Source: Planococcus halotolerans (GTDB lineage: Bacteria; Bacillota; Bacilli; Bacillales_A; Planococcaceae). Taken from it: a stretch of 64,000 nt of DNA. Position 1 is the stretch's first letter. The number at the start of each line of letters is the position of its first letter. The translations under genes and the position numbers were made by a program. Below the pieces are notes generated by a model that saw nothing but the letters and a program-made list of their open reading frames with translations, was not told the origin of the DNA and made no database searches. Location of the stretch: the NCBI RefSeq assembly GCF_003289955.1, contig NZ_QLZR01000002.1:434001-498000 (forward strand), read 5' to 3'. This document shows, one piece after another, positions 58,834 to 64,000 of the stretch.

Positions 58834-60709
58834 CGGTGTTGCCTCCTCTCTTAGCGTCTTCGATCAATTCTTCTTTCGTGATGTGGAAGCCTAGATCATC
58901 TTTCAATGAACGGACAAGCATCGAACCGAAAGTGATTCCAAGACCGATAATCAATACAGCAAGTGCCCAAGGTTTTGTATCATCAAGGAAGTAAAGTGCT
59001 CCAAATGCTGCAACGAACATCCCGAATGACATGATTAATGGAATGATTGAACCGTTCGGCATGTGAACGTCGCCAAGTGGCTCCGCGTAGACCATACCTT
59101 CTTTATTGCCTTCCATTTTTTCGATCCAGTAAGTATCCAAACCGCGGACCAATGGAGTCTGAGCAAAGTTGTAGAATGGCGGTGGTGAAGGAATTGCCCA
59201 TTCAAGTGTACGGCCATCGCCCCACGGGTCATTGCCGACACGAACATTTTTAACTTGAGTCAATACTACGTTCACCAGCAATACAAGCACACCGATTGCC
59301 ATGAACAAAGCACCGACGGAGCTGATCATATTGAACAGGTCCCAGCCTTGGTCAGCGCCGAATGTGTAAACTCGGCGTGGCATACCCATTAATCCAAGGA
59401 AATGCTGGATGAAGAATGTCAGGTGGAAGCCGATGAAGAAGAACCAGAATGTGATCATCCCAAGTTTTTCGCTCAACATTGTTCCGAACATTTTTGGCCA
59501 GTACAAATGCGTACCTGCCAGAATACCCAATACTACTCCACCAACAATTACATAATGGAAGTGAGCGACGATAAAGTAAGAATCGTGCAATTGGTAATCG
59601 AGCGGCGCCATGGCTTGCATAACACCAGTAACACCACCAGCAACGAACGAAGGAATGAAAGCCACCGCATAAATCATAGGTACGGTAAATGAAATGCTTC
59701 CTCCCCAGATTGTAAGGAGCCAGTTAAATATCTTGATACCGGTTGGAACTGCGATGATCATTGTCGCCAAAGCGAAAACTGCGTTGGCAGTTGGTCCAAG
59801 GCCGACCGTAAACATGTGGTGAGCCCAAACCATGAATCCGTAGAAACCGATAAGGATAGTTGCAAATACTAAAGCTGTGTAACCGAACAAGCGTTTTCTC
59901 GAGAAAATCGCAAAGATTTCAGAGAAGATACCGAATGCCGGCAATATGAGGATGTAAACTTCCGGGTGACCGAATATCCAGAATAAGTGCTCCCAGATGA
60001 TCGTGTTACCGCCCATTTCAACAACGAAGAAATTCGCATCGAACAAACGGTCAAATACCATGAAGAACAATCCGATAGTAAGTGGCGGGAAAGCCAAGAG
60101 GATCAACGCTGAAGCGACAAAAGTCGTCCAAGTGAACAATGGCATTCTCATATAAGTCATACCCGGCGCACGCATATTGATAATTGTTACAAGGAAGTTA
60201 ATCCCCGCGATCAATGTACCGAAACCGGAAATTGTCAGTCCTAGAGAGTAAAAATCAATTCCGTGCCCTTCTGAAGCCAAAGCGAGTGATGCGTAGTTTG
60301 TCCAGCCGGCATCAGGTGCACCGCCCATGAACCATGAAAGGTTCAGGAAGATTCCCCCAAAGAAGAAAAGCCAGAATCCCAAAGAGTTCAAGAATGGGAA
60401 AGCTACGTCACGCGCTCCGATTTGCAGAGGCATAACGGCGTTCATAAACGCCAATAATAACGGCATTGCTGCCAAGAAAATCATGGTAGTACCGTGCATT
60501 GTTATAATTTCGTTGTATAATCCAGCACTTAGAAAATCATTTCCTGCCTTCATCAGCTGGATCCGGATCATCATAGCTTCCAGTCCACCTACAAGGAAGA
60601 AAAAGCCGCCTGAGATTAGATAGAGGATAGCGATTTTCTTATGGTCTACTGTTGTAAGATAATCCCATATAAATGCGCCGAATCCCTTTTTTTGAGCTAA
60701 AGAACTCAC
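58820..60709 (-). CDS. ctaD: Cytochrome c oxidase subunit I (caa3)
   Basis: 629 residues, GTG start at 60709 after GGAGG. Heme-copper core with 14 or so membrane segments: heme a ligand in MHGTTMIF, CuB and cross-linked Tyr in WIFGHPEVYI, HH pair in WAHHMFTVG, and HSDYFIVAHFHYV-like (HDSYFIVAHFHYV) ligands. The C-terminal extension with three or four more segments is typical of caa3. Confidence 0.97.
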   Translation of the reverse strand: MSSLAQKKGFGAFIWDYLTTVDHKKIAILYLISGGFFFLVGGLEAMMIRIQLMKAGNDFLSAGLYNEIITMHGTTMIFLAAMPLLLAFMNAVMPLQIGARDVAFPFLNSLGFWLFFFGGIFLNLSWFMGGAPDAGWTNYASLALASEGHGIDFYSLGLTISGFGTLIAGINFLVTIINMRAPGMTYMRMPLFTWTTFVASALILLAFPPLTIGLFFMVFDRLFDANFFVVEMGGNTIIWEHLFWIFGHPEVYILILPAFGIFSEIFAIFSRKRLFGYTALVFATILIGFYGFMVWAHHMFTVGLGPTANAVFALATMIIAVPTGIKIFNWLLTIWGGSISFTVPMIYAVAFIPSFVAGGVTGVMQAMAPLDYQLHDSYFIVAHFHYVIVGGVVLGILAGTHLYWPKMFGTMLSEKLGMITFWFFFIGFHLTFFIQHFLGLMGMPRRVYTFGADQGWDLFNMISSVGALFMAIGVLVLLVNVVLTQVKNVRVGNDPWGDGRTLEWAIPSPPPFYNFAQTPLVRGLDTYWIEKMEGNKEGMVYAEPLGDVHMPNGSIIPLIMSFGMFVAAFGALYFLDDTKPWALAVLIIGLGITFGSMLVRSLKDDLGFHITKEELIEDAKRGGNTDGLK

Positions 60710-60742
60710 ACTGTATACCTCCCTTTTTACACTCTGACGCTA

Positions 60743-61825
60743 TTACTCTTCAACAGACAGGCTCATCAGGTATGCAGCAAGCGCATCCAATTCCTGTTCG
60801 GAGAATGGTTCTCCACCGTTGTTAGTTTCACCGTCAGGCATCAAGTTTCCTGGTTTATATTCCTGTGGATCTTGAATCCATTTTTTCAAGTTTTCTTCAT
60901 TATGTTCCATAAATCCGGCTACGCGGTTGCGGTCACCGAATGTTGCAAGGTTTGGCCCTACCGCTCCTGCACTGCCACTGCCAGAAACAGCGTGACATCC
61001 GATACAGCTGTTTGCGAATGTTTCTTCACCTTCTTGAGCAAGTGCGTCAGCTGCAGGTTCAGGTTCTTCCTGCATTGCCGCGATCCATTGGTCAAATTCT
61101 TCGCGGTCAACAGACTTAACTTTAAAATCCATCAACGCGTGTGAAGGGCCGCAAAGCTCGGCACATTTGCCGTAGAATACGCCATCTTCGAGTTCCGAAG
61201 ATTCCTTATCGAATTCCAGATAGAATTTGTTGACGTTTTCCGGGTTAACATCAAGCTTACCGCCGACTGAAGGAATCCAGAAGGAGTGTTTGATATCAGC
61301 AGAGATTAAATTGAAGTAAACACGTTCATCAGTCGGAACAACCAATTCCTGTGCAGTTACGACTTCTTGTTCAGGATATTCAAATTCCCACCAATACAAT
61401 TTAGCTGTAACGTTGACAGTGAGGTTATTCTGTTCGCCTTCTTCGTTTACAGAATCCATAGCAGTAACATCAGCCAAATCAAATGTTGAATAGACTGTTG
61501 GAACAGCAAGGATCAAGAGCAATACGATCGGCACTGCTGTCCAGATAAATTCAAGTTTCGCACTACCTTCAACTTGTTCAGGAATCATATCATCCCCAAG
61601 TTTTGAACGGCGGAACTTAACGATAGCCAATACATAGATGACTGATACAACTAAAATTATGAAAGTCATAACAATAGTAGATAAAATCAGTAGGTTGAAT
61701 TGGTCCTGCGCAACCTTGCCAGCAGGGATCAGAGTTGAAATCTCTTCACGTCCACAGCCCGACAGAAAGACGAGCAATGCTGTCATCAATGCGAAAAGAC
61801 GCCAGTTAGTAAGTCCTTTCATCAT
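60743..61825 (-). CDS. ctaC: Cytochrome c oxidase subunit II with fused cytochrome c
   Basis: 360 residues. Lipoprotein signal with LSGC lipobox near residue 24, two membrane segments, CuA domain with CAELCGPSHALMDF near residue 214, and a C-terminal cytochrome c with CIGCH near residue 277 and an axial Met in NLMPDGE. The start could be either of two adjacent ATGs. The fused heme domain makes this a caa3 type. Confidence 0.97.
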   Translation of the reverse strand: MMKGLTNWRLFALMTALLVFLSGCGREEISTLIPAGKVAQDQFNLLILSTIVMTFIILVVSVIYVLAIVKFRRSKLGDDMIPEQVEGSAKLEFIWTAVPIVLLLILAVPTVYSTFDLADVTAMDSVNEEGEQNNLTVNVTAKLYWWEFEYPEQEVVTAQELVVPTDERVYFNLISADIKHSFWIPSVGGKLDVNPENVNKFYLEFDKESSELEDGVFYGKCAELCGPSHALMDFKVKSVDREEFDQWIAAMQEEPEPAADALAQEGEETFANSCIGCHAVSGSGSAGAVGPNLATFGDRNRVAGFMEHNEENLKKWIQDPQEYKPGNLMPDGETNNGGEPFSEQELDALAAYLMSLSVEE

Positions 61826-61872
61826 AGCTTTTCTTACCCCTCTCTCATTTAAAAGTTTTTAAGTATAGGAAA

Positions 61873-62790
61873 TCAGACGAAAACAGCAAATATGATCATC
61901 GCAACGAATAAAATCGTCATGTAATTCAATGAATAGATGAACATACTCTTCGCCCATTTCAGATCATCTTCCACTTTAAAGCCGCGGATAGCGAGGAACA
62001 GCCAGCCGAGATTCAAAAGTGTTGCTAAGATGAAGAAGCCGATTCCCAATTCCGGTAAAAGGAATGGTAGTGGAAACAGCATCAAAACCCATGCCAGCAT
62101 AGATTTTTTTGTCCGGTGGAAGCCTTTCACCACCGGCAGCATCGGGATATTTGCAGCCCGGTACTCTTCCGTCCGTTTCATGGCAAGCGCGTAAAAATGC
62201 GGCGGCTGCCAAATGAACATAATCAGGAACAATGCCCAGGCACCGGCACCCAATGTCGGTTCTACTGCGGCCCATCCGATAAGCGGCGGGATTGCTCCCG
62301 AGATACTGCCAACAATCGTATTGCTGACGTGCCTTCTCTTGGACCACATGGAATACAGGACCACGTAAGCAAGAACGCCTGCTATTCCCAGAACACCTGC
62401 TGAAACAGAAGCGGAAAACAAAAAGATTTCGCCTAGAACTATGAAAGAAACAGCGAGTGCCAAAACAGCAGATGGTTTAAATCTTCCTGTTACCGTTGGC
62501 CGTGCTTTTTTGCTCGCCATCAACGGATCGATATCTGTATCAATGTAATTATTCATGGCAGCAGAACCTGCTATGATCAATGCTGATCCGACCAAGGTGT
62601 AGACGAGGATGTCCAAATGCTGTAGAAAATGCCTGCCAGAAAACTGAAACGCCAGCCACAGCCCAGTGAAAACTGTAATCAGGTTTGAATTGACAATCCC
62701 GATTTTTATAAGTGCCAAAAAGTCCTGGACAAAGGTGGTTGTTTCAGGTGTCCCGTGTGCTTGCGCAGACAAAGACCGGCCGTTTGACAT
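61873..62790 (-). CDS. ctaB: Protoheme IX farnesyltransferase
   Basis: 305 residues, about nine membrane segments, makes heme O for the oxidase. UbiA-type motif [21 protein letters not shown] (in part) near residue 86 binds Mg-pyrophosphate, and [13 protein letters not shown] near 146 marks the second site. First gene of the operon, preceded by GGAGGAGG. Confidence 0.95.
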   Translation of the reverse strand: MSNGRSLSAQAHGTPETTTFVQDFLALIKIGIVNSNLITVFTGLWLAFQFSGRHFLQHLDILVYTLVGSALIIAGSAAMNNYIDTDIDPLMASKKARPTVTGRFKPSAVLALAVSFIVLGEIFLFSASVSAGVLGIAGVLAYVVLYSMWSKRRHVSNTIVGSISGAIPPLIGWAAVEPTLGAGAWALFLIMFIWQPPHFYALAMKRTEEYRAANIPMLPVVKGFHRTKKSMLAWVLMLFPLPFLLPELGIGFFILATLLNLGWLFLAIRGFKVEDDLKWAKSMFIYSLNYMTILFVAMIIFAVFV

Positions 62791-63138
62791 TTAACCTCCT
62801 CCTTTCAAAGTTGTAAGCATAGTCCGCTAACCATAACTATATCTAAATTCCAGCCGTTTTTCTACATATAACTGAAATTTACCGATAAAAGCTATGAATA
62901 TAGTGAGTTAGCCTCAAATTGCACTCACCCTATCATACATCACTGCAGTGCTATTTTTAATAATGAAAAATAATAGTTTTTGAACAGTTTGTGAAGGCTC
63001 AGAGTTATATGTCCAAATATCGAAAGTTTCCGCTATTGCTGATTTTCCGTTGTATTTTAGGCCGACTTTCGCTATTATCGAGTATGCAGGTTATGGACGG
63101 ATAAATGTATTTCCATATAGAAAAAGTAGGTGGCATTC
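62791..63138. promoter_or_regulatory. Divergent ctaB/ctaA intergenic region
   Basis: 348 bases without a gene between divergent ctaB and ctaA. A weak ctaB promoter is possible (TATAGT near 62840 on the minus strand). In B. subtilis this region is bound by ResD and CcpA, but I see no convincing operator and no perfect cre match here. Confidence 0.5.
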
Positions 63139-64000
63139 TTGCAGCAAAATAAATATATAAAATGGTTCGCAGTGGCAGCATCGGTCGGAATGCTTCTTAT
63201 TCTGTTAGGCGGTGCGCTCGTCACCAAAACTGAAAGCGGAATGGGTTGCGGCCGTCACTGGCCTGGATGTAATGGCCAATTGATACCCGATGTCATAACG
63301 GCAGAAGTGCTGATTGAATTTTCCCATCGCCTGGTTACAGGAGCTGTCAGTTTCTTCATCCTGATTCTCGCAATATGGGCCTGGAGAAAGTTCGGCCATA
63401 TCCGCGAGACGAAATTCTTGGCTATCACTTCTGTTTTCTTCCTTGTTCTTCAAGCATTGATCGGAGCCGCGCAGGTTCTATGGGGCCAAGGTGATTTTAT
63501 CCTCGCCTTGCATTTCGGCATCTCCCTCATTTCATTTGCATCTGTGTTATTGCTGACGCTTCTCGTTTTTGAAGTGGACCGGAAATTCGACACAGAAAAA
63601 TTGAAGATCGGCAGAACAATGAAGTTTCACACAATCGGCGTAACTTTATATTCTTATATCGTCATTTACACCGGTGCGCTCGTACGGCATACGAACTCCA
63701 GCTTGATATGTTCTGATTGGCCGTTGTGCCGCAACGATTCTTTTGCACTTCCTTCCAATATGTATGAATGGGTGCAAATGGGGCATCGCGTCGCAGCCGG
63801 TTTGATCGTCATCTGGATTGGCGTCATCATGTGGCACGCAATCAAGCATTATAAAGACCAACGGGCAATTTACTGGGGCTGGATCATCGCTTTCACAATT
63901 GTAATGATGCAAGCTACGACCGGAATGCTGGTTGTGCTGACAAAATTAAATCTTGCTGTTGCTTTATTGCATTCCCTTTTCATCACTTTATTATTCGGGC
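63139..64000 (+). CDS. ctaA: Heme A synthase, partial (C-terminus outside)
   Basis: About 287 residues present; the gene continues past the right edge. The start is a TTG at 63139-63141 after GTAGGTGG, which is why it is easily missed. Converts heme O to heme A. Membrane protein with the CGRHWPGC loop (conserved Cys pair near residues 36-43), EFSHRLVTG (near 60), LALHFGISL, MGHRVAAG (near 215) and a final LLHSLF histidine. Divergent from ctaB. Confidence 0.95.
   Translation, partial: MQQNKYIKWFAVAASVGMLLILLGGALVTKTESGMGCGRHWPGCNGQLIPDVITAEVLIEFSHRLVTGAVSFFILILAIWAWRKFGHIRETKFLAITSVFFLVLQALIGAAQVLWGQGDFILALHFGISLISFASVLLLTLLVFEVDRKFDTEKLKIGRTMKFHTIGVTLYSYIVIYTGALVRHTNSSLICSDWPLCRNDSFALPSNMYEWVQMGHRVAAGLIVIWIGVIMWHAIKHYKDQRAIYWGWIIAFTIVMMQATTGMLVVLTKLNLAVALLHSLFITLLFG

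Overview
The window is chromosomal DNA of a low-to-moderate GC Gram-positive bacterium of the Bacillales. Gene order from ctaA/ctaBCDEF through ylb genes, rpmF, bshC, the mraZ division and cell-wall cluster, ftsAZ, ylmEFGH, divIVA, ileS, lspA, ylyB and the pyr operon matches Bacillus subtilis, but spoVD, spoVE, spoIIGA, sigE and sigG are absent from their usual places. This suggests a non-sporulating Planococcaceae member such as Planococcus; the genus is an inference from synteny and protein resemblance, not from a search.

Layout. 1-5.9 kb is an AT-richer accessory stretch. It holds a partial cupin/AraC-type regulator, a nucleotidyltransferase-like protein, an unknown protein, a broken SMI1/KNR4 gene, a DUF1871 gene, another small unknown gene and a leucine-rich-repeat protein. 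The minus-strand genes from the SMI1 remnant to the LRR gene are separated by near-identical inverted repeats, and the stretch is flanked by a 16-bp direct repeat. 6.0-17.6 kb is a complete pyrimidine operon (pyrR-pyrP-pyrB-pyrC-carA-carB-pyrK-pyrD-pyrF-pyrE, minus strand) with a sigma-A type promoter and two PyrR attenuators. 17.6-37.7 kb covers ylyB, lspA, T-box controlled ileS, divIVA, ylmHGsepFylmE, ftsZ, ftsA, sbp, ylxX, ylxW, divIB, murD, mraY, pbpB, ftsL, rsmH and mraZ. 37.8-46.3 kb carries bshC, a DUF3397 gene, a ketopantoate-reductase homologue, a biotin-dependent acyl-CoA carboxylase operon with a perfect cre operator, an enoyl-CoA hydratase, rpmF and yceD. 46.4-55.5 kb is the ylb region (tmcAL, ylbL, coaD, rsmD, ylbG, ylbF, a CAP-domain protein, a yugN-like gene) plus a GDPD, a hotdog thioesterase and an AI-2E family transporter. 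56.2-64 kb is the caa3 cytochrome oxidase locus (ctaM, ctaG, ctaF-B) with divergent ctaA running off the end.

Many of the long gene-free stretches of the core region are filled by two intergenic repeat families. Family A (six copies) runs from GTCCAGACTCCAGCGG to GGGCGCTTGCGCTTTT and four copies end at or within a few bases of a stop codon. Family B (three copies) has 17-bp terminal inverted repeats around ATATnnnGCAAAACAGC-type ends and looks like a miniature mobile element. The most unusual coding observation is a 39-bp in-frame tandem duplication in pyrB that doubles the Arg-x-Gln active-site segment of aspartate carbamoyltransferase. I did not see a clearly new multi-gene system; the best candidate for something undescribed is the array of orphan immunity-like genes with conserved inverted-repeat spacers at 2.7-4.4 kb.
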